Below, piece after piece: positions 42,835 through 54,409 of a stretch of DNA of 64,000 bases. The position numbers and the translations under genes were made by a program. This stretch comes from Oscarella lobularis (Eukaryota > Porifera > Homoscleromorpha > Homosclerophorida > Oscarellidae). The notes under the pieces are model-generated. The model worked only from the letters and a program-made list of their open reading frames with translations. It was not told the origin of the DNA and did no database searches. The stretch spans positions 2,046,001 through 2,110,000 of the forward strand of contig NC_089185.1 of the NCBI RefSeq assembly GCF_947507565.1. Reading direction: 5' to 3'. The first letter of the stretch is position 1; each line of letters starts with the position of its first letter.

Positions 42835-44180
42835 ATTCTCGCCTTGCCGCACCGCTGGAAAATGTGGCTCTTTTAGCACAGAATCGCACTGATGTTCCTG
42901 CAGTGAATTCCACTTTGGCTTCGGTTCGTCTGCAATCCTTTTCCTTATTGTGCAGAAATCTTTGACCTAGGTACAAATTCGCTATCGGTCTCGAACCTTC
43001 ATTCAAATTCGATGTGAACGACACACACCAGCTTACCCTTCTGCGGACATTGCATGACCCCCCCCCCCCCCCCCCCCAGAAGTTAATATTAAAGCGGGCG
43101 AGTTATCTAATTATTTAATAAAATTAACTGGCTTAATCGTATGTATGGGAATTATAATAACACAAATCTAAGTGCAGTTGCAACGGCGGCATGTGAGGTA
43201 ATATTGTCCAGGCTCTTCACAGATGCAAATAGAAAATAATGGTAACAGTTTATTAGATTAGCTCTCTGGACGTAGCCTCTCTGGCCGTAGCTAACGCTGG
43301 CCGTAGCCAACGCTGTAGCCAAGAAGATCGGACGAGTGCCGCAAAATGTGTTCAGATCAAATCAACTCTGTCTTGAGACAGTCATCTGATGGAACATTGT
43401 CAGCCATAGATCCAGCAACAATCATTGAAACCATGTGAAGAAATGCACCCATGCTTCTGTCTATTGTCTTCGCTGTAACTGGCACAAAGCGTGAGTCTGA
43501 TTGTCCACAACAATTCAAGCTAATTGCTTCTGTTGCAATTGTCTTTTCCATGCGAAGCAGCCGCGTGAATGCTTTTCAATACGTAGTGGGAACACTATTG
43601 AAGTAATCCGGCACATAGAAGTTCGCAATTAAACAGTTGGTACGATTAGGACTGACGGTATCTGCATAGAGTCTCATAATTAAATCAGTGGCAGAAGATT
43701 TTGACAAAGAAATGCGAGAGTGGATGAGTTCCGTTGAAGGAGGGTTGATAACGATCTGATAGATCAGATTGTTGGAGATAATATCGACTTTGAATTTCGA
43801 AGCAGAACTCTCACAAAGAAACAGCAATCTATGCACTGGTTCCATCTCGTTGCGATCAAGGAGAGAATTTCTCCACCAAAAGAACTCAGCTCGGAAAAGC
43901 CCCACTTGTCGATTTTATCAATTCCAGAAAAAGATTTTCTTCCAACCAACCGCGATATTAAGAAATTAAAAGACTAGCTACTTATTCTCTTCTGCCGGAC
44001 AAATGTAGAAAACTTAGATGATTTTGCATTTCTCGCCGCACTTGTTCCTGCTCATCTTCCCCATGAACATTCTGATGCTGTCTCTGAAAAGTCGAAATCA
44101 ATTCCATTAGGAATAGTAATTTGGAAGGAGAATAAGAGAGGAGACATGATTAGCCTACTTAAATACGTGCGGGACAATTA
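42835..44180. other. No gene recognised; includes a 20-base C run
   Basis: Minus-strand frames at 43905-43576 and 43551-43357 are open but unlike any family I know; they could be exons of an unrecognised gene. A run of 20 C lies at 43058-43077. Otherwise there is nothing. Confidence 0.4.
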
Positions 44181-44471
44181 CGTACAGTGCCTCCCAGCAT
44201 AAATTTCCAATCCGATAAAGTGCGCTAGCATCGCCACCGAAGGTCGTACGGGGTCTCCGAAACGATCGCTGGGGTGGGGAGGCCCTAATCTATTTAGTGA
44301 CGTCCTTCTTGTAGTCGTAGAACGTAGTCCTCTTCGTAGCCAATGAGAGCGATTCGCGGCATCATGTGACGTGACGCATAATTGGATTAGCTCAAAAGAC
44401 CGTTAGGCACCGCGTCCCGTTGCCAAGCGATGGCTTGCGCGCTTTACCTTTTCTGGTTCTCTCTCGAAACG

Positions 44472-46547
44472 ATGGCCGAAAAAAGATCGAAGCGACAGCT
44501 TAAATCTCTTTACTCTCAACGCGGACACGAACTGAACTTACGACTGGCCCTTTTGCCAGAAGAAGCCGGATCAGTGTCACTCTCCCACGATCGCGAGGAA
44601 ACTCCCACTGACACTCCTCTTTCTCCTCCGCCTCCACCTCCTCCTCCTCGTCCACAGTCACCTGCCGGTCACGACTCGGACTATGAAGAGCTGCCGTTCG
44701 CAGAAGACGAAGTTTGGGACGCATTAGTGCATTGGGTCCAATCGCGACCCTTAGACGATTTGAAAATGATTTCCTTGGTTCTTTACGAATTGTTTAGACA
44801 AGAAGTCGGACTGGGAATCATGGCTGCATCGGAAAAATCAGCAGAGATTGTCGCACGAACTGCAAGAACCATTCGCACGTGGAGGAGGGATTTCATCGAT
44901 AATCGAGGCGAGTTCTCTCCGTACATGCGCGGAAAGTATGCTCGTCCTTCATTGATTAGTCAAGAGGATGTCAGGACTAAGGCTGCTAAGTGGGCGCGAA
45001 GCAATGCTTGTGTCCGTGGCATGCCTAATATGACCCTGGCATCCTTTGCACATAATCTTAACACTAATATCATTCCTAAGTTAAATCTCCCTTATGGCTT
45101 TCCCCGTGCCATTTCTATTTCCACTGCTTCGCGTTTTCTTCACAGTTTAGGTTTTCGACGGGTCTCTGCTAACCGGAAGTCCGTGTACATTGATGGCCAT
45201 GAGAGACCCGACGTTTTGGAAGAACGAGAACAATTTTTGGACTCTATTTTTCTACTGCAAACGACTCATCGACAACCACCTCTTCCAGACGACGGACTTC
45301 CTGATATCGCTTATTCTATAGGTCAGAAATAATATAACAAAAATTCACTATTTTCACTAGCTGTGTTTTAGGTGATCAGACGGCTGGAAAAGAGCTTGTG
45401 ACTCTGTACCATGACGAATCCTCATTCCAGTCAAATGACAATCAAGGAATGATGTGGGCCCAACCGGATCAGACTGCCATCAAACCAAAGGTGATATTCT
45501 TTCAAAAAAAAGTACCTAAGTAACAGGCATTCTAGGGCCGAGGATCAGGACTTATGGTTGCAGATTTCATTGAAGAATATGATGGGTATCTTAGAATAGA
45601 TCATAATGCCGTTCCTCTTGTACCAAGAGAAGAAGCAAGGAAGGTTATTGAATATGGAGTAAATCGGGATGGATATTGGACAAGGGACAAATTTCTGGAA
45701 CATGTGAAGAAGGCAGTGGACATCGCGGAGAGGAAATATTCTAGGAATCAATATACTCTTCTTTGGGTATTTGACCAAAGGTTAAAAGACAATTGTAAAA
45801 TTATTTTCAAATCATTTATGCATATATTTTAGTTCGAACCATGTCGCTTTTGCAGACGATGCTTTAGTGGCTGGTCGGATGAACGTGAAGCCAGGAAACA
45901 AGCAGCCCATCATGCGCGACACCTACTTCAGGGGACAACCTTTCTCAATGGTCAACGAAGCAGGAGAAGCAAAAGGACTCAAGCAGGTGAAATTTTGAAA
46001 GACAAACATATGCAATAATTATGTGCACACTAGGTTCTTATTGAGCGAGGCGTTGACGTCACAGGAATGCTTAGACCGGATATGATTATGGAATTGCGGA
46101 AGCACGAAGATTTTGCCAATGAGAAATGCCTGGTTCAAACTTTCATTGAATCAAGGGGACATCATGTACTTTTTCTTCCAAAATTTCACTGCGAACTGAA
46201 GTACAAATTTTCAAACATAAAAATCAATTCTCACAAGAATCATTTCAGTCCTATTGAGAGAGCATGGGGACAAGCCAAACGCCACACAAGAGCTATGTGC
46301 AATTATAACATAGTCACTTTAAGAAAAACTGTCCCAGAAGGACTTGATCTTGTTTCTGTAGATTTAATAAGAAAATTTTTCCGGAAAGCACGTGAATATC
46401 AACATGCTTATAGAAGTGGCGCTGAAGGTAAAAAAAGTTAATGATTATTATCTGGAACTTACCTACTGTGTAGGGGGTGAAGCAATCGAAACAGCGGTGA
46501 AGAAGTATAAGTCACACAGGAGAGTAAATGTGGAGTCATTTACTTAG
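44472..46547 (+). CDS. IS630/Tc1-mariner-type DDE transposase, seven exons, apparently intact
   Basis: Exons by frame and GT-AG: 44472-45321, 45372-45490, 45536-45780, 45833-45986, 46034-46200, 46249-46427 and 46474-46547. An upstream in-frame ATG (44430) is also possible. The N-terminus is Pro-rich, followed by a helix-turn-helix-like region (EKSAEIVARTARTIRTWRR). The catalytic set is LYHDESSFQ (first D, exon 2), VFDQSSNH (second D, spliced across exons 3 and 4) and ELNPIERAW (E, spliced across exons 5 and 6). GRGSGLMVADFIEEYDGYL and YWTRDKFLEHV mark a subgroup also found widely in fungi. The C-terminus is basic. No stop or shift is seen in any exon. Intron-rich Tc1/mariner transposases are uncommon. 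Confidence 0.85.
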
Positions 46548-46549
46548 TG

Positions 46550-46825
46550 ACTGGCAGTGATTTTGAGGGGAGTGGGCGGGAGGGAGGGAGGGAGGGAGGG
46601 AGGGAAGATGAAAGTGTCTTGTTAAACGGCCTGTCGATTTTTGTGACTGAGCCTAAAACAATTAAGCACACTACAGCAAATACTGGCCGAACACGGCCAT
46701 ACATACCCAGGCTTTTCTAAAAGCCATTGAAAATGAAAAGAAAGTTGAACACGGAAAGCACGTAATTATAACATATATTTATTAAATAGATTTTTTAAAA
46801 TGTCTCACTTCGTCTTCAATAATAA
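46550..46825. other. Spacer between the two genes of the Tc1/mariner-like element
   Basis: It holds the GGGA microsatellite and AT-rich sequence; nothing else is seen. Confidence 0.5.
46571..46607. repeat. (GGGA)n microsatellite
   Basis: Eight GGGA units follow the transposase stop. Confidence 0.9.
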
Positions 46826-46829
46826 TTAT

Positions 46830-47219
46830 TGCCGTCTTATTCCCCTTCATAATGATGCGTACGTCCGCCACCCTATTCCTGTAGCTGCCAGACCCCTTGG
46901 CATATGGCCCAGTAATGAATTCCCTGGAAGAGTGAACATTCTTGGAATGGATATACTGTACGAGACTATTGTGAGCTCACCCATTGGCCGTCACGCGTCC
47001 GTGCTTGAGATATCCGCCGACGATTTCTGAATAGGCGCGCTCCAAGTGGCCCATCATCCTCCGACAGCCCCCGATCTCCGCGAACACGCCCACGGCATTG
47101 GGGTCGTGCCGATTACCCCGCTCCCATTCGCAAACGACGCGCAGTCCCTCTCCAATGTCGTCGTAGTAGTCGTAAAAACGAATGCCTGCGACGCTACAGC
47201 AAAATCGAGTGGTTTCCAT
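46830..47219 (-). CDS. HIRAN-like domain protein carried by the Tc1/mariner-like element
   Basis: ATG at 47219 begins METTRFCCSVAGIRFYDYYD, then GEGLRVVCEWERGNRHDPNA and GHLERAYSEIVGGYLKHG. The pattern VAGIR(F/Y)Y ... E ... N-x-x-DPNAV ... (M/V)GHL is that of HIRAN domains, which bind single-stranded 3' ends in HLTF-like proteins. A GT at about 46979 and AG at about 46925 permit a second exon with FITGPYAKGSGSYRNRV. The reading is open. It is transcribed against the transposase, toward it. HIRAN-like proteins without a helicase are common in invertebrate genomes; their link to transposons is shown here by position. Confidence 0.6.
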
Positions 47220-47224
47220 TACCG

Positions 47225-47750
47225 GAAGTGAAGTGCGCTAAAGGAAACGACTCCTAATTTTGGAACGCCATATCTCCAAAACGAAAACGATTTCCGCAAT
47301 TTCCAACGATGAAAAGTTAGAAAATTTCCTTATAATGCGTTAGCGCGTATTCGCGAGACCGCGCGTTCGCGCAGTCGCCCACAAAACAGCCGTGAAGAGA
47401 GACACTTCAAAGTGACATTTCGACCTCTAAAAGACGATCCCGAGCGAATGAAGCAAAACGCCACGATGAAAAGTTAGATAAATGCTTTTCCGACCAAAGC
47501 TCTTAAGGAAGTTTTTCGTGTATGGTCGTCTTAGACACTAAAAACAGCCTTTTATGATGACGTTGGACTCCGAAGGTTATTTGGCCAGTTTGACTAAGGT
47601 GAACTGTATTTCTCTTAAATATTACGTTAGAAGAAGCACGCAAGCATGACAAAAGCGACTACAAAGTAAGAAAAAAATTGCGCGAACAGAATTTGAATGA
47701 CGCGCCATTTAAGCGCGCGCTATCGGATTGAAAATTTATGCTGGGAGGCA
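47225..47750. other. Non-coding right part of the Tc1/mariner-like element
   Basis: No coding signal. GCGCGC motifs near the end mirror the GCGCTAGC motif inside the left end. Confidence 0.5.
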
Positions 47751-47853
47751 CTGTACCACATTGAGATGGCGAGCCTGTTGTTAGAGTTAAGTTCAGTGGA
47801 GACTTGCTAACCGCAGAGAGAACGAGCGAGGTAAGCCGTGCATTCACTCACCG

Positions 47854-48270
47854 GTGGACTGTAGTGGCTCCGAATGTCTTGAAGGAGCCATACCCAATGC
47901 CAAAGACTTTCACTGCAGGAATGAACGGCTAATGGTCTCGCGTGTTATCGAGAGGACGACGGAACGATCTTTGCTAATATCTAGCTTCAATAGAAATGAC
48001 AGCTTCTCTTCAATTGTAGGAATGGGGCAAGAGGATTTACTGCCGCCATCAGAGACGGACGCGACGCCGGGGTTGTTGATGGATATACTGGCAAGAAGTG
48101 GTGAAATCTTCGCTTTGAGTCTTGTCAAAGACTCTTTGCATCGTTTTCTTTTCTTGGAACTTAATGTTTTTTACAGGTGCGTAAAGCTACTTTCGGAACA
48201 AGGTACGGCTTCCACGCAAAGGAGTAGTCTCGTTCCTAGTCCTTTCCCCTCCGTTAATATCACTACGAGG
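47854..48270 (+). other. Open frame of uncertain coding status
   Basis: A plus-strand frame (MDCSGSECLEGAIPN..., with GQEDLLPPSETDATPGLL) stays open into the long-TIR element at 48275. A TTTTTTACAG acceptor-like site lies near 48175. No domain is recognised. It might be an exon of a host gene, but there is no support besides the open frame. Confidence 0.2.
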
Positions 48271-48274
48271 AGAG

Positions 48275-49416
48275 GGTCTAGGGACATGCCTTTGATATTG
48301 TTTTGCACTGCTCCGCCGATTTTTTTTTTTTTGGGGGGGGGGATAATTGGTAGTGACGTAGATGCCGCCAAGTAGCAAGTTCAAGCGCGAAGTAGCAAGT
48401 GAACCCGCGATTCAGCGATGCGCGTCTATTTTCAGCTACATTACGGATCGCGAGAATCACGCTCTATCGGGTATGCGCTGCAGAACGGTTTCGCCGGCAG
48501 TAGTCGACATTTCGTCCTTGACCTACAAGCATTATCCTATAGAGCATTTCTGGACTGTTCCGTCCGAATCCGAACCATCTCACCTGAGCCTCAGAACGAT
48601 TCGAGAAATGTGGGGATTTTCTAATAACGTCACGTACATTGGATCATGCAATATTTCCCTTCCTTGACGTGAAGATATTTACGTCTGGATCGAATGAACA
48701 GTGCCACTTGAGATCAAGACAAAATGGAAACTAAGAAAATAATTACAGAAGTAATGAGATAACCGGATTCCCACATTCGCTATTCCTGAGCGTCTCGGTC
48801 TTCTTGAGCGATGATTGCTTGGAAATGACCCGGATTTGACGCGAGAAACATAGTTTGCGCATTCCGCTGTATGATATTTCAACGGCTAACTTTAAGTCCT
48901 TTCGCAAATCTTCGTTCTATGTGACGAGCGTCTTCGCAGCGTAGTAGCCCTTCGAGGAAATTAATCGTTTAAAAACGGAGACGAAACCCACGCAATCCTC
49001 ACGGTGCCCAAATCGAACGATTGCATGTCACCATTTTCCATTCCGATGCGTCCGAGCGGTTCGGATCGACGCCGGCGGCGATTTTGCCATGACGTTTTTG
49101 CAATGACAATTTTGCCATGACAATTTTGCCATGACGATTTTGCCACAACAATTTTGCCAGTCGGCAAGTGCGGTGCGAGTTAAGCGCACACGAGCGCAGA
49201 TCTCTATACCGGCGAAACCGTTCTGCAGCTCCCCTTTGCATAATCATATAGTGCGAGATTGTCGTGATCCGTAATGTAGCTAGAAATCGATGCGCAAAGC
49301 TGATTCGCTACTTCGCGCGTGCACTTGCTACTTCGCGGCACCTACGTCACTAACAATTATCCCCCAAAAATCGGGGGGAGCGGTGAACAACAAGATCAAA
49401 TGCATGTCCCCAGACC
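48275..49416. mobile_element. Non-autonomous element with 210-220-bp terminal inverted repeats
   Basis: The left arm 48275-48497 and right arm 49209-49416 are inverted copies with perhaps a tenth to a fifth differences, starting GGTCTAGGGACATGC / GGTCTGGGGACATGC. Shared inner words are GATAATTGKTAGTGACGTAG, AGCTACATTACGGATC and CAGAACGGTTTCGCCGG. The outer flanks are AGAG on both sides (48271-48274, 49417-49420), possibly a 4-bp duplication. A T-run and G-run (about 48320-48342) lie in the left arm. No transposase is inside; superfamily unknown. Confidence 0.75.
49078..49160. repeat. 15-16-bp minisatellite
   Basis: About five units of CAATTTTGCCATGA with small changes lie next to the right arm of the long-TIR element. 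Confidence 0.85.
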
Positions 49417-49598
49417 AGAGATATAAGAGAGAGGGATATGAAACTCCCGTTCTCACGTGACTTTTGCTGACCCAATGTCCCGTACGCGGCGCTTCCTTTG
49501 ACTGCGAAACGAAGCGAGAATGACCTCGTCTTCTCTCATCTGCGAGTTTTGTTTCTTTTCTACGTGAAATAAACTCCTTTAAACTGATGCGCTAATAA

Positions 49599-50915
49599 CA
49601 TGCCGTATTTGACCGAATAAACGCCCGGGCGTTTATTTCCTTGAGAAGGCTAACGATCCGGCGTTAATTCCAACCCGGCTTTTATAAATGTTACCGGCAA
49701 GACCTCCTTTTTTTAGCAAGCGACAATACAAGTATCACAGCAAGTATAGTTCTAAAGAATCATGGTATCGTCCGATAAGTCGTCACTCTCTGTTTCACTT
49801 AACCTGCTATCATCGCTGTTGAAACTTTCTTCGTCATCTGTGTCCTCGATAAGCGCTTCATTTTCCTCTCTTTTCCCGTCATTTTCGTAATCAGATGGCA
49901 ACTGCTGAACATCATTGAAGACTTCAGATTTTCGCATTTCCTCTGCAAGAATTTTTCTCCCTTCAGCGCATTCTTCGCCTGATTTAAAGAAATGAATTTT
50001 GTCGTCATCTGTGCCATCGGTAGATGATGTTATGGCGCAATACAGAAAGGAATTCTGTATTATTTCTGAGATACCTGCCCAGGAAGATTTCACCCATTCG
50101 CAAAGCAACGAACGAGACGGCAGCTTCAGATTTCCACTGTTGGTGTACCCCATCACCATAACAACGGCGAAGATGACTTTTGAAAGTGGCATTCCAGACA
50201 AAGTCTGGGGCTTGAATGTATTTTGTGCACACTCCTGGTATTACAGCTGTAATTATTATCATTCTAGAAATTTCGGCGCTTACAGCTTTGCTTGTGTGGC
50301 ATTTGTAGGCATCCCAGACTAAAAGGCGCTTTGTAAACGCCACGGAGCCAATGATAGCGTGAAAGTATTCAATCGTCAGGGAATCATTCATCCACCCATT
50401 TGGGCTTAACTTCACAGCTATTCCAGTGATTGACATTAAAGTTTTTAGAAGTCGGGTTCCCTTTCCTTTAAAAACAACAAAAGGTTTAATCTTGGCTCCG
50501 TTAACTTTAGCAGAAAGAATAACCGTGAAGTGGTCATTCTGGTGAACAGTGCTTTTAAGGACAACTGAACGAGCGCCAGTGTGATGAACGGTGGCGTCTG
50601 ACGGCATGTCACACCAACGCGCCGTTTCATCCATGGCAAAAATAGCGTCACTGTTAAATTTATGAGGGACCCTCAGTGAACGAAGATACAGAACAAATCG
50701 GACAAGCTTCGGAATGACATCTGCAGGCGCCTTTTGTCTGATCGTCGTTCTTCGTTTAATAAATAAACAATTAAACGGCTGTTTCCAAATAACGATTGCC
50801 ACAAAATTGATGGATTTAGAATAATGAACTTCAGTGCGCATGCCTACTTTCTCAAACACAAAAGAGCCCGTATATCCGTATTGATCGCTTCGTCGTATTC
50901 GGGGCCCCATTGCTA
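49599..50915 (-). pseudogene. pogo/Tigger transposase fragment with one terminus
   Basis: The minus strand encodes IFAMDETARWCDM (first D, about 50630), LLVWDAYKCH (second D, about 50320), YIQAPDFVWNATFK (third D, about 50210), then after a 1-nt shift near 50140 CEWVKSSWAGISEII and an acidic C-terminus ending at 49752. The DNA-binding N-terminus is missing, replaced by unrelated codons before 50800. A terminal sequence TGCCGTATTTGACCGAATAA is seen at about 49602 beyond the 3' end; the other terminus is not found before the hAT at 50976. It is a different family from the pogo at 35773. Confidence 0.75.
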
Positions 50916-50975
50916 ATTTCTCTTCTAAATGATTTTCAATTTACGCCATAGAACAATCAATTTATCAATCTCACC

Positions 50976-53821
50976 CAGAGGTCGAAATAACTGTCGGTCA
51001 TCGGACATTGTCCGATGAAATTCTGCATATGTCCGTCTACTTCCTGATGTGTTCGGTCATCTTGACCGGCTGATCTAAAACATTAATATTGTAGAAGAAA
51101 AGTCTCGGAAAAAGCGAGCTGCGCAAGCCTAGCGTGCCGCTCAAAAGCCAAAGTCTTATCTGGACTCTCCCACTAGTCCAAGCATTCATTACGATCTGTT
51201 AACAATTAGGAGGCATTCATTGATTGCTTCTGCTTCGCCGACAGCCTTGCGCGAGCTAAGACCTAGTAGTTACGCAAGCAACTGTAAACCCGACTTCGCT
51301 TTCTGAGCAGCATCGGCGGGTCGCGTCGTTAAAAAGGATTCATCGTACACCGTCATCGATCGTATGTCATCAAAGCGCGTTGCTACATCGGACGCCGCCG
51401 AGAAACGGCCTAAAAGTGAGGCGAAGAAGCGTCTAGTTGACTTCTCGACTGTGCAGAAATGGAAACGAGAACTGGAGAAAGAACATAACACCATCGCCTG
51501 GCTGGACTGCTGCTCCACTGTCGTTTGTGGCAAAAAACCGTGACGAAGCTGAAGTGTAAGATCTGCCACGAATTCAAAGACAAGATCAATGGTAGAAAGC
51601 ATTTCTCAAAGAAGTGGATCGAAGGAGCCGACTCGCTAAGGCTTAGCAGTGTTCGCGATCATGCCAAAAGCGACCAGCATGCGCACGCTATGAACTTATT
51701 TAAACGACGGCGACTATCCGATTCCGTGAGTTCGACAGCGGTTGCGCCCCAGCCATCTACTCCAATCGAGCGAGCTTTTGCTCATCTTCCCAAAACCGAA
51801 CTTAAAAAAATGGAATTTAAATTTGACATTGCCAGGTTTGTTGCCAATGAAGGTCTTCCTTTTACAATGTACGCTAAAATCTGCCAATTGGAAGCAAGTC
51901 ACGGTGTTTCCTTGGGATCTTCTTACCTAAACGAAAGCGCATGCAAGGAATTCATTCATTTCATTGCCGAAGCGAAAAGGGAAGCCCTGAAAGCACAAAT
52001 ACAAAAATCGCACTTTTTTTCTTTGCTTCTCTACGGATCAACGGATAAAGGCAACATTGACAATGAGATGTTTCTGCTGGTCTGGTGCGATACTGAAGCA
52101 GATGATGAAAAGATTCACACGAGGCTAGATTATTTCACGGTTCTTAGACCCCGGTCTGTAACGGCGGTTGGCCTCAAAAACGTTTTGGAAGAAGGCCTTC
52201 TTGAACTTGGAATCTCCGACTTAAGTGCTGAACAGTGCCACAAACTTGTAGGAATAGCAACCGACGGGGCTTCGGCCAATATCGCAGCAGCAGGTCTAAA
52301 AGGACTTGTGGAACAACAATTAGACTGGATATTCTGGATGTGGTGCTTTGCACACCGGCTCGAACTCGCTGTTAGAGATGCTCTGAAGTCCACAGCTTTA
52401 GACACTATTGATACTATGCTACTGAGGATGTACTACCTCTACGAAAATTCACCGAAGAAGTGTCGTGAACTGGAGGAAATTATTAAAGATCTTACAGAGT
52501 GCTATTCCTTTGATACTCACGGCATCAAGCCCGTGAGAGCCAGCGGGTCAAGGTGGGTCACTCATAAGCTCCATGCGATGAAGAGAATATTATCTAACTA
52601 CGGGGCATACCTGTCGCACATTGCAGCTTTGGCATCTGACTCGTCTGTAAAGCAAGTGGATCGTGCCAAGCTTAAAGGATATTATAGTCAATGGTCCGAT
52701 GCAAAATGCCTTCTTGGATGCGCCTTGTTTTCCGACTTACTGACGCCGTGTGCCACCTTTTCCAAGTCAATGCAGAAGGATGAAATTGATTTAGTAGAAG
52801 CACTGTCATGTTTATTAAAAACTACAAAAGAATTAGAAAATCTTTCACGAAAACCTATTGAAGAGTGGCCTACCTATGCAGCAACAATGAAAAAGTTTGC
52901 TGATGACAAAGACGGATCCAAAGTCTACCAGGGGACAACTGTGAAGAAGTTCACACAAGCCGTCGACTTCTACTCTTCTCACTACGCTCAGTATTGCGCT
53001 AATCTAAGCTACTGCATCAAAACGAGACTTAGCTGGAACGATGATTTGGGCGTAATGCGTGACGTGATATTTTTCCTAGCAAGTCATGGCTGGGAAAAAC
53101 ACTTGCAAGAAGGGAGTAACCTTGATCCTGTTGAGAGGTTGGTCACACGATTTGCAGAGCCGCTTTCAAGAGCTGGTGCAGATGCATCAGCTATTCCCGG
53201 AGAATTTCTGGCGATGATAGAATATGCTGTTCAATTTATCTCTCTGTCTTCAGCTAACTATCATTCTGTTTGGTGGAAGCTATTCCACGCTCCAGACTCA
53301 GGAGATTGGCCAAATGCTCTTTTACTAGCGGAGCTACTTTTCTCTTTACCTGCGTCAAACGGAAAGCTAGAACGCATGTTTTCCCTGATGGGCGTAATCA
53401 AGAGCGATAAAAGGACCCGCTTGACCAACGCGTCCCTCAATGATTTGTTAATGCTTAAAGCAAGTCAGAGCTGCACGTCGCAATCTCACGCTCAACGAGG
53501 AATCAACCTGTGGTGGAAAGCAAAGAACAGACGTCCAGAACAAAGAAAAAGGAAGAAGTACAAGCGACGCGGCGGAGAGACAATAGAACAGGAATCAGAA
53601 AGCGCGAGTGACTCGGTAGACTCAGAAGAGGAAATCGAGGACTTTCAGTTTTGGCATGAGCTCCAGTGAGTAGACGCAATTAGTATACTCGAACTTCAGT
53701 GAATAAAAGTCGAATATTTCTTCGCTGATGTGATGACCGAACGATTGGGCGCATGACCGACCAATTGGCACAGTAATCGGACGATTTGACCGTTAATCTT
53801 AAATAATTATTTCGACCTCTG
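50976..53821 (+). mobile_element. hAT element, complete, 6-bp target duplication
   Basis: The ends CAGAGGTCGAAATAA (50976-50990) and TTATTTCGACCTCTG (ending 53821) are perfect over 15 bp and flanked by CTCACC (50970-50975, 53822-53827). Subterminal regions carry many GGTCA/TGACC and CGGAC motifs, for example TCGGTCATCGGACATTGTCC at the left and GATGACCGAACGATT at the right, typical of transposase-binding repeats. A 6-bp duplication is typical of the hAT6 group. Confidence 0.9.
51364..53669 (+). CDS. hAT transposase, one 1-nt shift in an A-run
   Basis: ATG 51364 begins MSSKRVATSDAAEKRPKSE; at a run of six A (51532-51537) the frame shifts by one base to the long frame ending 53669. Seven A would keep a single frame of about 768 residues, so this is either one deletion or a sequencing error. 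A zinc-finger region CKICHEF...HAKSDQHAHAM (about 51555-51695) is followed by the DDE core: SLLLYGSTDKGN (first acidic motif), LVGIATDGASAN, WCFAHRLELAV, SRWVTHKLHAM, and C-terminal NGKLERMFSLMGVIKSDKRT, the hAT dimerisation motif. Near the first acidic position DGST is replaced by YGST (D to Y), which may cripple catalysis. Confidence 0.8.
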
Positions 53822-53829
53822 CTCACCAG

Positions 53830-54130
53830 ATCGTCTTCATAGCCACCTGATAAAACCACAGAAAACGCGCCTTCTTCAGCGCGACCGTGAATTCCTGCTG
53901 CGGAGGGTCGATGCACGCCACACTTACTTGCCTATAAAAATCCCTCCAAAAATTTAATAATTTATGATGATGCGTTACGACATTAGACAAGACTCAATCA
54001 ATGGTTCAGGTTGCGGAATTACAGAGTGCGCGTACGAACCGAGATCTGGGAAGGGTAAGATAAAGAAAATAAATAATTAGTATCAATAGCTTATACATGT
54101 CTCCTCAACGACGCTAGGAAGGTAGCTTAA
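53830..54130. other. No gene recognised
   Basis: AT-rich; short frames only. Confidence 0.45.
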
Positions 54131-54149
54131 GTAGTAGGCTTACGTAAAG

Positions 54150-54300
54150 CCCGTTCACATTAGCTAACGCTAGGCTTGCGTCCGTACAGCGTCAGCGTCA
54201 CTAGCGTTCACACTAGAACGCTGACGCTGACGCTTGCCCTGCGTCCGTCCAGCGTCATGACGCTCGGGAATGCTTTCTGAGCAATCCCTGCGTCAGGCGT
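54150..54300. repeat. Harbinger-like terminus with GCGTCAGCGTC repeats
   Basis: AAGCCCGTTCACATTAGC resembles the GGCC(C/T)GTTCACAC ends common in PIF/Harbinger elements. It is followed by inverted GCGTCAGCGTC / GACGCTGACGC units around 54195-54235. No matching right end was found. Confidence 0.5.
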
Positions 54301-54409
54301 TGCGTTAACAATGGGCAATGGACTAATGAGAAAGCTCCGTAGAGTCACGTGCCCTAATTGTTTAAGTTCATTAGAAGCGTTCATTCATTCACTAATTCTA
54401 CCGATACCA

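Larger units (their letters stand above)
44185..47753 (+). mobile_element. Tc1/mariner-like element, complete, with a HIRAN-like cargo gene
   Basis: The ends CAGTGCCTCCCAGCATAAAT (from 44185) and its complement (ending 47753) are flanked by TA (44183-44184, 47754-47755). The inverted similarity goes on to AATCCGATA, about 33 bp. It holds a plus-strand seven-exon transposase (44472-46547) and a minus-strand HIRAN-like gene (46830-47219). A relic of the same terminus lies at 54818-54837. Confidence 0.9.

Noticed and set aside
46800-47030. Plus-strand frame MSHFVFNNNYCRLIPLH...
   Set aside because: It is the antisense of the HIRAN-like gene's second exon and has no domain of its own.
47854-48375. 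Host gene exon
   Set aside because: The only evidence is an open frame that runs into a transposon arm; listed as uncertain and not named.
49080-49160. CRISPR-like repeats
   Set aside because: The units are contiguous with no spacers and the sequence is eukaryotic; it is a minisatellite.
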